Shown here in pieces: positions 39,763 to 48,149 of a DNA stretch of 57,233 nucleotides. The translations under genes and the position numbers were made by a program. The notes beneath the pieces are model-generated. The model worked only from the letters and a program-made list of their open reading frames with translations. It did not search any database and was not told where the DNA came from. Position 1 is the stretch's first letter, and each line of letters starts with the position of its first letter. The stretch is from an uncultured Clostridium sp. (lineage in GTDB: Bacteria > Bacillota > Clostridia > TANB77 > CAG-508). The stretch covers positions 1-57,233 of the forward strand of contig CAUBRZ010000007.1 in assembly GCA_958438515.1 (NCBI GenBank), read 5' to 3'.

Positions 39763-40515
39763 ATGGCAATACTAACATTAGAAACAAAAAAATATGCAAT
39801 AAAAATAGATAATTTTGAAGGACCTCTTGATTTATTATGTCATTTAATTGATAAAAATAAAATGAATATTTACGATATTAATTTAAGTCAAGTAACAGAC
39901 CAATATATCGATTATCTAAAGGAACAAGAAAATTTGAATTTAGAAATAGCAAGTGAATTTCTTGTTATGGCATCTACTTTATTATTTTTAAAATCAAAAA
40001 ATCTTTTACCAAAACAAGAAGAAACAGAAGAAGAGTTAACAGAAGAAGAACTTATAAGAAGAATAATAGAATATAAAAAGTTTAAAGAAATTAGTAAGAA
40101 ATTAAAAGAAAATTATTTATCATATTCAAATAGATATTTCAAGCTACCAGAGCAAATTATACTTCCAAAGCAAAAATTAGAAAGAGAATATGACAACAAA
40201 TTAATTCCTTCAATATATAGCAGTTTAATAGAAAAAAACAAAGAAAAGATAAATCAAAATGCTAAAAATATAGAAAAAATTGCTATTACAGATAATTATA
40301 CAGTAGCTAGTAAAGTTAAAGAGATGTTTAAAGTTTTAGTAAAACAAAAAAGATTCGTGTTTAACAAACTATTTTCTATAAAACAACATAATAAACAAGA
40401 AGTAGTAACTGCCTTTTCTGGATTATTAGAATTATCTAGAAGAAGTAAAGTTGAAACAATGCAAGAAGAACTGTTTGGTGATATAACAGTTGAAAAAGCA
40501 AAAAAAGTTAGTTGA
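39763..40515 (+). CDS. scpA: Segregation and condensation protein A
   Basis: 250 residues. ScpA is the kleisin that bridges SMC heads. The FEGPLDLLCHLIDKNKMNIYDI N-terminus and QEELFGDI C-terminus are diagnostic. scpB, usually next, is absent; the next gene is of the DUF2953 family. RecX and ScpA are translationally close (3 bp). Confidence 0.94.
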   Translation: MAILTLETKKYAIKIDNFEGPLDLLCHLIDKNKMNIYDINLSQVTDQYIDYLKEQENLNLEIASEFLVMASTLLFLKSKNLLPKQEETEEELTEEELIRRIIEYKKFKEISKKLKENYLSYSNRYFKLPEQIILPKQKLEREYDNKLIPSIYSSLIEKNKEKINQNAKNIEKIAITDNYTVASKVKEMFKVLVKQKRFVFNKLFSIKQHNKQEVVTAFSGLLELSRRSKVETMQEELFGDITVEKAKKVS

Positions 40516-40608
40516 AAAAATATATAATGAAACAAAATTTGAAAAATATGTTTAAAAAAGAAAGAATTGGAAAAACTAATATTAAATCCTCTAAAGGAGG
40601 CGAAGATA

Positions 40609-41223
40609 TTGGTTTTTCTTTTTGTTTTTTTAGTATTTATACTTATACTACTTATATTTTCGAAAATTCAAATTCAAATAGATAATTTAAGTTTTTCTTC
40701 TAATAGAATAAGACATATAAACAAGGACTACCAAATTATTATAAAATTACTTGTTTTTAGTAAGATACCAATATTTAAATATAATATAACAAAAACTAAA
40801 CTTGAAAAACTGAGATTAAAAGAAAAAGTTAGAAATATGGATTTTAAAATTTTAAAAAATAGAAATAAGTTTGACAAAAAAATGTTAAAAGCAACTAAGA
40901 AGATAAATATAAGTATCAAGAAAATAAAGTTATATATAGAATTAGGAACAGAAAATGCTAGTCTTACATCTATAATAATTCCAATAGTTAGTACTGTTAT
41001 TGCAAATATATTTTATAAAAAAGTTGAAAATTATAAAAATCAAAATTTTACCATTAAACCAATTTATATTAATCAGAATCTAATAAATATACTAATTGAT
41101 GGTATATTTGAGATAAAAATGATACATATTATAAATATAATATATATCTTAAATAAAAAAGAAGGAGTGAAAAAATATGAGCGAACATCCAATAGAAGGT
41201 CTTATGATTACAGCTATGAATAG
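40609..41223 (+). CDS. DUF2953 (YtfI-like) membrane protein
   Basis: 204 residues from a TTG at 40609, chosen because an AAAGGAGG site lies 8-9 bp upstream; a longer reading from 40567 has no such site. It has an N-terminal membrane helix (VFLVFILILLIF) and a TIKPIYINQN-like C-terminal region typical of DUF2953. Its end overlaps the next gene ytfJ by about 47 bp, so they are co-translated. The YtfI-YtfJ pairing is known in spore formers. Its own function is unclear. Confidence 0.75.
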   Translation: MVFLFVFLVFILILLIFSKIQIQIDNLSFSSNRIRHINKDYQIIIKLLVFSKIPIFKYNITKTKLEKLRLKEKVRNMDFKILKNRNKFDKKMLKATKKINISIKKIKLYIELGTENASLTSIIIPIVSTVIANIFYKKVENYKNQNFTIKPIYINQNLINILIDGIFEIKMIHIINIIYILNKKEGVKKYERTSNRRSYDYSYE

Positions 41224-41750
41224 TATACAAGATATGATAGATGTAAATACAATTATAGGAGAACCAATTGAGACTTCTAATAATATTGTTATTATACCTA
41301 TATCAAAGGTTTCATTTGGTTTTGCAGCAGGAGGAAGTGAATTTAGGGGAGAAACAGTTGACGAATATACTAAAAAAGATAAAGAAGAAGCTATACAATA
41401 TAGATTACCATTTGGTGGTGGGTCACGGTGCAGGTGTTACTATTAATCCAGTTGCATTTTTGGTTATTCAACCTGATAATGTAAAATTAATGCCTGTAAA
41501 TCATACATCATCAATGGATAAATTATTGGACTATATGCCAGATTTAATAGAAAAAACAAATAATATGATGAATCGATGTATGCAAAATAAAAAAGAAGAA
41601 ACTAAAGAAATAATAAAAGAAATGCAAAAAAAACATCAAGAAACAATAAAAAAAGAAAATAAGAACAAAAAAACTAAAAAACAAGAAGAGACTATAGAAC
41701 CAGATGAAACTTATGAATTTGAATATAATGACACATTAGAAGACGAATAA
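41177..41750 (+). CDS. ytfJ: GerW family sporulation protein YtfJ, one +1 CGG frameshift
   Basis: 190 residues with one skip. YtfJ/GerW is needed for proper germination responses. The start MSEHPIEGLMITAMNSIQDM and ISKVSFGFAAGGSEF are typical. The extra C (41426) lies between Ser83 and Gly (PFGGGS^GAGVTINPVAFLV), in the most conserved glycine-rich block of the family. The tail is a long Lys/Glu-rich extension. Without shifting the product ends at 41446. Confidence 0.92.
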
Positions 41751-41775
41751 AAAGTACAGTTAATGTACTTTTTAT
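41749..41775 (+). terminator. Terminator of ytfJ
   Basis: AAAAGTACA and TGTACTTTT arms around GTTAA with a T-rich tail. Confidence 0.8.
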
Positions 41776-41907
41776 TTTATATTGTTAACAAAGCATATAA
41801 AAATATTTTTTTCAATAGTCTTTTCTTCTTTATAAAAATAATATGAGATATAAAAACACACCTTATTGATACAAAATAAGTAAAAAAACAAAAAACATAG
41901 ATTTGAA

Positions 41908-41985
41908 AATGTGAAACAAATTCCTTTAAAAAAACAATAAAAGTTTCACATTTTTGAATTTTGTGATATAATATAAATGTGAAAC
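41908..41985 (+). promoter_or_regulatory. Promoter and putative operator of the Fic gene
   Basis: TTCACA (41945-41950), a 16-bp spacer and TATAAT (41967-41972) form the promoter. AATGTGAAAC occurs at 41908-41917 and 41976-41985, and its complement GTTTCACATT at 41943-41952 overlaps the -35 box. Three copies in alternating orientation around a promoter are what a repressor binding site looks like. The repressor is not identified. Confidence 0.65.
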
Positions 41986-42034
41986 AAAATCAAATAAATT
42001 AAGAAAAAGTTTCAAATTTATAAGGAGGAAAATT

Positions 42035-42967
42035 ATGGAAGAAAGAATTGAGATTATGAATCTTTTACAAAATAAACAAATTTTGGAACATGAATTGCAA
42101 TCACTTGCATATGGTTCGGTAGAAATAAGAGAAAATAATTCAAATAAGTATATATATATACATTACAGAGAAGATGGAGTTGCTTTAACAAAATATGTTG
42201 GAGAATATTCAGATGAATTATATAATTTAATATTAAATAATAACATTAAAGCAAAGCAATTAAAAAAACAAATAAGAGAAATAACACGAAATTTAAAACA
42301 ATTTAATTATATAGAAGAAGAACTTTCAGCAGAAGTTGAGAAAAATATAGATTTTGTAAAAAGACATTTAGTAGATACAATTTATAAACAAGCTATACTA
42401 GAAGGTGTTGCAACTACATTTGCAGATACAGAAAGTATAATTGAGGGTGGAAAAGTAAATAATATGACATCTGAGGATATACTAAAAATAGTAAACTTAA
42501 AACATGCTTGGGAATTCATATTAAATAAAAATGTTATTTTAAGCAATACAAACTTTGCATTATTATGCGAAATAAATAAAATGGTAGAAGAAGGATTTTA
42601 TTATTCAGCTGGTAAAATAAGAAATGTTCCAGTAACAATAGGTGGGACAACATGGAAACCAGATTTACCTATTGAAAGTGTAATAAAAGAAGAATTAGAA
42701 GAAATCTTTAATAAAGATATAAATGATGTTGAAAAATCAATCGAACTTTTATTATATACGATGAAAAAACAAATTTTTATTGATGGAAATAAAAGAACAT
42801 CTGTAATATATAGTAATCATTATTTAATTTCGAAAGGAAAAGGGATTATAGCAATTCCAGCAGAATTAACAGAAGAATTTAAAGACTTACTTATTCTAAA
42901 TTATGAAGGAAAAGATGAAAATAAAATAAAAGAATTTATTAAAGAGAAATGCTATATAAGTATATAA
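42035..42967 (+). CDS. Fic-family protein with an altered active site
   Basis: 310 residues. Fic proteins usually transfer AMP to target proteins through an HxFx(D/E)GN(G/K)R loop. Here the loop reads QIFIDGNKR at 246-254, so the catalytic histidine is glutamine. An AILEGV segment near 125-130 resembles the inhibitory (S/T)xxxEG helix of class II Fic proteins. The protein may be inactive as an AMP transferase or use another chemistry; known Fic relatives with changed loops do the latter. An AAGGAGG site and an operator-rich promoter precede it. No obvious antitoxin partner is adjacent. Confidence 0.8.
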   Translation: MEERIEIMNLLQNKQILEHELQSLAYGSVEIRENNSNKYIYIHYREDGVALTKYVGEYSDELYNLILNNNIKAKQLKKQIREITRNLKQFNYIEEELSAEVEKNIDFVKRHLVDTIYKQAILEGVATTFADTESIIEGGKVNNMTSEDILKIVNLKHAWEFILNKNVILSNTNFALLCEINKMVEEGFYYSAGKIRNVPVTIGGTTWKPDLPIESVIKEELEEIFNKDINDVEKSIELLLYTMKKQIFIDGNKRTSVIYSNHYLISKGKGIIAIPAELTEEFKDLLILNYEGKDENKIKEFIKEKCYISI

Positions 42968-43009
42968 AAAATGAGTAAATATGTAAGAATACATCTATAA
43001 AAAAGATGT

Positions 43010-43064
43010 AAATAAATGAATAAAGAAAATAATTTATATGTTCATTTTCTTTATTCATTTATAC
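43010..43064. terminator. Bidirectional terminator between Fic and dacF-like genes
   Basis: AAATGAATAAAGAAAAT and ATTTTCTTTATTCATTT arms, between convergent genes. Confidence 0.75.
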
Positions 43065-43076
43065 GTTTTTAAATTA

Positions 43077-44375
43077 TTAACTTCTCAACAAATCTACCCA
43101 ACTATATATAACTTTTTTAGACATAGTAAATAAATTTATTTTTTCAATATTACTTTTAGCAACAATATCAACTGTTGATATTGTTTTGCCATCTAATACA
43201 AATGAAACTTCTCCGAAGTTTTTGCCCTTGTATAATAGGTGCAGATACAGATTCTTCCAACATTACATTTTGCTCTATATTTCTGTCTTTTCCTTTTTCG
43301 ATTAAAGTACCAGCATTGTCTTGCAGAACAGCATCAACAGTAGGTGTTACTCCTTTATTTATTAAAACTTTTTTGATAACTTCATTTTTTTTGCCAAATT
43401 CTTTAAAAGAAAAAGTGTTAAAACCATAATCTAGTAATTTTTGAGCTTCACTAAATCTAACCTTTGTAGATGGTGCTTTCATAATAACTGCTATTAAAGA
43501 AAGATTATCTCTAGTAGCACTAGCAGACAAATTATATAAAGCAAGAGAAGTAGAACCTGTTTTTAAACCAGTAGCACCTTTATAATTTTTTATAAGTTTA
43601 TTTGTATTAGATAATTGTGATTTACCGATCTCTTAAAGAATCCATCCAAATAGTAGTATATTTAGTTATATCTGGATGATTATTTAGTAATTCTTTTGAC
43701 ATTAAAGAAATATCATAACTTGATGTTTCATGTCCATCTTGATCTAATCCATGACAATTTTTAAAACATGTATCATTCATACCAAGTTCTTTTGCTCTAT
43801 CATTCATTAACTGTACAAAAGCTTCTTCGGAACCTGCAATATATTCTGCCATTGCAACTACACAGTCATTTGCAGAATTAACACAAATAGCTTTTAACAT
43901 TTCATCAACAGTTAAAGTTTCTCTAGGATCTAGCCAAATTTGTGAACCTCCCATGGATGCTGCGTTTTTGCTACATGGAATTTTATCATTGTAATTTAAT
44001 TTACCACTATCAATAGATTCCATGATAAGTAAAATACTCATTACTTTTGTAACAGAAGCAGGACGTAATCGTTCATGAATATTATGAGAATATAGAATTT
44101 GACCGAGTTGTTTGTTCAATTAAAATTGCAGAACCAGATTCTAAAGAAAGTTTATTATCTTGGTCTATTTCTGAATTTGTTTGTGTAATTTCATTAGTAA
44201 TTATATTGTTGTTATTAGTATCTACAGTATTAGTATCGATAGTATTGACATTATTTATACTATTACTATTAGAAGACCATACATAAGTTGTATCTTCTGC
44301 AAAACAAGGAAGTATAAAACAAAGGCTAAATAAGAATATAAGTAACAAACAAATAGACACTTTTAAATTTTGCAT
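43077..44375 (-). CDS. dacF: D-alanyl-D-alanine carboxypeptidase (DacF-like), three +1 CGG frameshifts
   Basis: 431 residues with three skips. It trims the terminal D-Ala from peptidoglycan stem peptides. Start is the ATG at 44375 after GGAGGGG, with a signal peptide. Active-site motifs SVTK, SAN and KTG are spread across the shifted segments. Extra C bases (plus-strand G at 44105, 43627 and 43215) precede GGT, GGT and GGA: after residue 90 (EQTT^GQILYSHN), residue 249 (DSLRD^GKSQLSNTNK, just before KTG) and residue 386 (GQKL^GEVSFVLDG). An Asn/Thr-rich linker follows the signal. Unshifted translation never reaches the SVTK serine. Confidence 0.92.
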
Positions 44376-44451
44376 AAAAATCCCCTCCAATTTGATATTA
44401 AAATATATTCTAATATTATTATAAATATTCTATAGAGGGGACAACATTTTA

Positions 44452-45181
44452 TTAAATTTGTTTTAAACTAATTAATGTAACAGTAATACTTTTAGAATCA
44501 GTAGAGCAATTGATTTTAATATCATTTCCAGAATTATTTCTGAATTTAAAATCATAGCTACCATAAGCAACAGCAGCGTCTTTTCCTTTCTGAACATAAG
44601 GAACATGATTGCTATGTTCATGTCTTTCTGTTACAACTAAAGTAGGAACACTAAGGACAGCGTTATATAATGTAGAACTTATTTGACAATTACCACCGAC
44701 CAAGTCCTTTTTTCTTTTTACCATTATTATCATAAATATCAGCTTCTTGATAACCTTTTTTACTAGTTGCTTGACCTACAGTACCACAAAAAGAAAATGT
44801 ACTACCATTTTTTACTGTAGTTCCATTTAATGTATTACACGTAATAGAAATATTGTTTTGCCTTGCAGAATCATTAGAGTAAATCTTGGTTGAAAATGTA
44901 GTTAATTGTTCTTCATGATATTGAGGTTGATTTTTTTGTGGTTGCTCATTAGAAGAAAGATTTGTATGTTCTTCTTTAATATTAGATTCATTATTTTTAT
45001 TTTCTTCAGTTGAATTAGCTACAGAATTATCAATTGAAGTGTTTGCAACAGTTTTGTTAGCTTCATAATTACTTTGTTTATCTTTATTCTTTGTAGAATG
45101 AGTGGAAAAATAAAAATAAATACCAACACCTACTATAATTACAACAATAATAATTAATAAAATTAAACTTTTTTTATTCAT
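44452..45181 (-). CDS. VanW-family protein, one +1 CGG frameshift
   Basis: 242 residues with one skip. An N-terminal membrane helix is followed by an Asn/Glu-rich linker and a VanW domain. VanW domains are found near cell-wall genes and their reaction is not established. The extra C (plus-strand G at 44698) falls after residue 161 between two glycines (KKGLG^GGNCQISSTLYNAV), inside the best-conserved VanW motif. It sits upstream of the dacF-like gene on the same strand, so a cell-envelope role is likely. Confidence 0.85.
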
Positions 45182-45285
45182 ATAATCATCACCATTTGTA
45201 TTGTAACCAAAAGTAAGTCAAATTATTGACATTTTACAAAAATAAAAGTATAATTAATATGTATTGTAAAAAAAGGAGAAAAATT

Positions 45286-45447
45286 ATGCTTGCAAAATAT
45301 TGGAAAAAAATTGGAATGCTAATTTTAATAATAGCATGCGTATTTAATATAATGGGTAAATTAGTAAATAAATTATCTTTAAACAAAGAAATGTTATATT
45401 CAGCAGAATATATATATAATCAGGAACAAAAAAATGAAACAAAATAA
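45286..45447 (+). CDS. Small single-helix membrane protein
   Basis: 53 residues from the ATG at 45286 with an AAAGGAG site. One hydrophobic helix (IGMLILIIACVFNIMG) is followed by a charged tail. I do not recognise it. It lies directly before the rpmE promoter. Confidence 0.5.
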   Translation: MLAKYWKKIGMLILIIACVFNIMGKLVNKLSLNKEMLYSAEYIYNQEQKNETK

Positions 45448-45457
45448 TTTTAAACAC

Positions 45458-45486
45458 TTGAAAAAAAATAAAAAATATGCTATGAT
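45458..45486 (+). promoter_or_regulatory. Promoter of rpmE
   Basis: TTGAAA (45458-45463), a 17-bp spacer and TATGAT (45481-45486). Confidence 0.65.
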
Positions 45487-45531
45487 AAAAAACAGTCATG
45501 TTATTAATTCGAGAAAGAGGTGAACATATAA

Positions 45532-45732
45532 ATGAAAAAAGATATACAACCAGAATATAACCAAACAACTATTACATGTGCATGTGGCAATGTTTTAGAA
45601 GTTGGTTCAACAAAAAAAGATTTGAAAGTAGATGTATGCTCTAAATGCCATCCATATTGGACTGGTAACTTAAGACAAGAAACAGCTGGTGGTAGAGCAG
45701 ATAGATTTAAGAAAAAATATGGTCTTGCATAA
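45532..45732 (+). CDS. rpmE: Ribosomal protein L31, zinc-binding form
   Basis: 66 residues. Cysteines in TCACGN and CSKCHPYWTG form the zinc site of the C+ type L31. It starts MKKDIQPEYN as usual, after AGAGGTG. Confidence 0.96.
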   Translation: MKKDIQPEYNQTTITCACGNVLEVGSTKKDLKVDVCSKCHPYWTGNLRQETAGGRADRFKKKYGLA

Positions 45733-45754
45733 GTAAGAAACACCAATATATAAA

Positions 45755-45791
45755 AGATACATTTATAGATTTCTATAAGTGTATTTTTTAT
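45755..45791 (+). terminator. Terminator of rpmE
   Basis: ATACATTTATAGA and TCTATAAGTGTAT arms with a T run. Confidence 0.75.
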
Positions 45792-45854
45792 GCTTAAATT
45801 TCTTGCAAAATCCGACCAAATATAATAAAATAACAAAGTGAATGGAGGTTTAAT

Positions 45855-47267
45855 GTGAATACAACAAACGAAATAGAAATACAAGAAAAATATATAGAAA
45901 AAATAGGTGAAATAAATCAGTCTAAAAATTTGAAATATAGCATATTGACAATGGGATGTCAATTAAATGAAAATGATTCAGAAAAATTGTGTGGCATGTT
46001 AGAAAAAATGGGATATGCAAAAACTGAAAATCAAACTGATGCTGATTTAGTATTATTCAATACATGTTGTGTAAGAGAAAATGCTGAAGATAAATTATTT
46101 GGAAAATTAGGAGAACTAAAAAGATTAAAAGAACAAAAAGGAATTATTATAGCAATAGGTGGATGTATGATGCAAGAAAAACATATTACAGACAAAATAA
46201 AAGAAAGTTATCCATTTGTAGATATTTTGTTTGGAACACATACACTTCACAGATTTCCAGAAGATTTATATAAAGTTTTAGATGAAAAGAAAAAATTAGA
46301 AGACATTATTGATATAGATGGGCAAATTTATGAAGGATTACCAATAAAAAGAAATAGTAACATAAAAGCATCAGTTACTATTATGAATGGTTGTAATAAT
46401 TTCTGTAGTTATTGCATAGTACCATATGTAAGAGGAAGAGAAAGAAGTAGAAAGCCAAGAGATATTATAAATGAAGTAAAAGAATTAGCTAAACAAGGAT
46501 ATAAAGAAATTACATTACTTGGTCAAAATGTAAATTCGTATTTAAAAGTTGAAAAAGAAAAAAACATAGAATTTGAAGAATATGAAGGAGTAAATTCTTT
46601 TGCAACTTTGCTACGAGCAATAAATAAAATCGAAGGAATAGAAAGAATAAGATTTGTATCTCCACACCCTAAAGATTTTACAGATGATGTAATAATGGCA
46701 ATTGCAGAATGTAATAAAGTATGCAAATTAATTCATTTACCACTTCAAGCTGGAAATGACAAAGTTTTAAAAGAAATGAATCGTAAATATACAAAAGAGC
46801 AGTATTTGAAATTAGTAGAAAAAATGAAACAAAATATTCCCAACTTGACTTTATCTACAGATATTATCGTAGGATTTCCAAAAGAAACTGACAGTGAATT
46901 TGAAGATACTTTAGATGTTGTAGAAAAAGTGAAATTTGAACAAGTTTATATGTTTATTTATTCTAGAAGAGTTGGAACCCCAGCAGATAAAATGGAAAAT
47001 CAAGTACCAGAAGAAATAAAACATAAAAGATTTGATAAATTAAAAAAACTAGTTGAAAGCCAAATAGAAGAAAATAATCAAAAATATGTTGGAACTATTC
47101 AAAAGGTTTTAGTTGAAGGAACAAGCAAAAATAATGATGATATGCTTACTGGAAGAACAGATAGTAATAAGGTTGTTATTTTTGAAGGGGATAAGAATTT
47201 AATTGGAAGCATGGTAGAGCTTAAAATTATTTCTGAACATATGTGGTATTTGAAAGGAGAAATTTAA
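45855..47267 (+). CDS. miaB: tRNA-2-methylthio-N6-dimethylallyladenosine synthase MiaB
   Basis: 470 residues, GTG start after GGAGG. MiaB is a radical-SAM enzyme that methylthiolates A37 of tRNAs reading UNN codons. The N-terminal cluster motif GCQLNENDSEK, the radical-SAM motif CNNFCSYC and a C-terminal TRAM domain are present. A candidate promoter (TTGCAA, 17 bp, TAAAAT) lies at 45803-45831. It has no frameshift site. It leads into a short operon with the next two genes. Confidence 0.94.
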   Translation: MNTTNEIEIQEKYIEKIGEINQSKNLKYSILTMGCQLNENDSEKLCGMLEKMGYAKTENQTDADLVLFNTCCVRENAEDKLFGKLGELKRLKEQKGIIIAIGGCMMQEKHITDKIKESYPFVDILFGTHTLHRFPEDLYKVLDEKKKLEDIIDIDGQIYEGLPIKRNSNIKASVTIMNGCNNFCSYCIVPYVRGRERSRKPRDIINEVKELAKQGYKEITLLGQNVNSYLKVEKEKNIEFEEYEGVNSFATLLRAINKIEGIERIRFVSPHPKDFTDDVIMAIAECNKVCKLIHLPLQAGNDKVLKEMNRKYTKEQYLKLVEKMKQNIPNLTLSTDIIVGFPKETDSEFEDTLDVVEKVKFEQVYMFIYSRRVGTPADKMENQVPEEIKHKRFDKLKKLVESQIEENNQKYVGTIQKVLVEGTSKNNDDMLTGRTDSNKVVIFEGDKNLIGSMVELKIISEHMWYLKGEI

Positions 47268-47277
47268 AAAACGGAAA

Positions 47278-48132
47278 ATGTTAGATATAGAAATAAAAGA
47301 ATTTCAAAAAATTTTCAGAGAAATATTGAAAGGAAAATCATTAAGAAACATAGAAAAAGAATATGGAATTAGTAGAGAAGTTATAATGAAAAGATTTAAA
47401 GAATTATTTGCTGAAAATCCAAAAGAACTGCAGAAATTTGAAAAGATTATTGAATATAATAAAAGTAAAATCATAACCGTAAATATTGATAAATATGATT
47501 TGGAAAATATTATAAAATGTTTATTAAAAAATCAAATAACAATGGAACAGGCTTATACAAAGTTAAATATTGATAGAAACACATTTAAAGAAAAAATGTC
47601 AGAATATGTAATAAGTTCTAATGATAAAGAATTAATGAAACAATATATAGAATATGAATCAAAAATCAGACCTGATTACTCACATATCAATTTTAAAGCA
47701 TTGTTAATAGAGATGATTGTGACAAATTCTTCTCAAATACAAATTGCGAAAGAATATGGAATTCCAACTAGAACAATAGGAAGAGAAATAGAAAAATTGA
47801 AAGAAAATGAAACTTATAGAGATTTATATACAATATGTAAAGAACATGCAAAGAGAAAAATGATAAAAGAAGAGTTTAGTATATTTGAAAAAGATTTAAT
47901 ACAGAAATTATTAGAAAAATATGATGAAGGATCAATTATTATAAAAAATGCAAAAACCAAAGAAGAACAAGAATATGAAAAAGCAAAAAATATTATAAAT
48001 ATTGCAAATAATACGAAAGGAAAATTAGAACAAAAAGCAGCTAAAGTAGGAATTAGTAAAAGTTCATTAAGAAGAATGAAAATATTAGTCAAAAACTATG
48101 AAGAAAAAGAAAGAATAATGGAAGAAAGATAA
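47278..48132 (+). CDS. Unknown protein with several predicted helix-turn-helix segments
   Basis: 284 residues, all alpha and highly charged. At least three segments look like helix-turn-helix units: SLRNIEKEYGISREVIMKRF, IQIAKEYGIPTRTIGREIEK and EQKAAKVGISKSSLRRMKIL. I know no family with this arrangement. It starts 10 bp after miaB and ends 17 bp before mutS, so it is co-transcribed with both; the ribosome binding site is weak and lies within the end of miaB. A DNA- or RNA-binding role is inferred from the helices. Confidence 0.6.
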   Translation: MLDIEIKEFQKIFREILKGKSLRNIEKEYGISREVIMKRFKELFAENPKELQKFEKIIEYNKSKIITVNIDKYDLENIIKCLLKNQITMEQAYTKLNIDRNTFKEKMSEYVISSNDKELMKQYIEYESKIRPDYSHINFKALLIEMIVTNSSQIQIAKEYGIPTRTIGREIEKLKENETYRDLYTICKEHAKRKMIKEEFSIFEKDLIQKLLEKYDEGSIIIKNAKTKEEQEYEKAKNIINIANNTKGKLEQKAAKVGISKSSLRRMKILVKNYEEKERIMEER

Positions 48133-48149
48133 AAAGGAGAAAAATAAAT

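Noticed and set aside
40510..40560. Remnant of scpB after scpA
   Set aside because: Only about 15 codons are open in any frame and they do not resemble ScpB.
47268..47280. AAACGGAAA just before the unknown HTH gene as a frameshift fusing it to miaB
   Set aside because: It lies after the miaB stop codon and MiaB already has a normal length and TRAM end.
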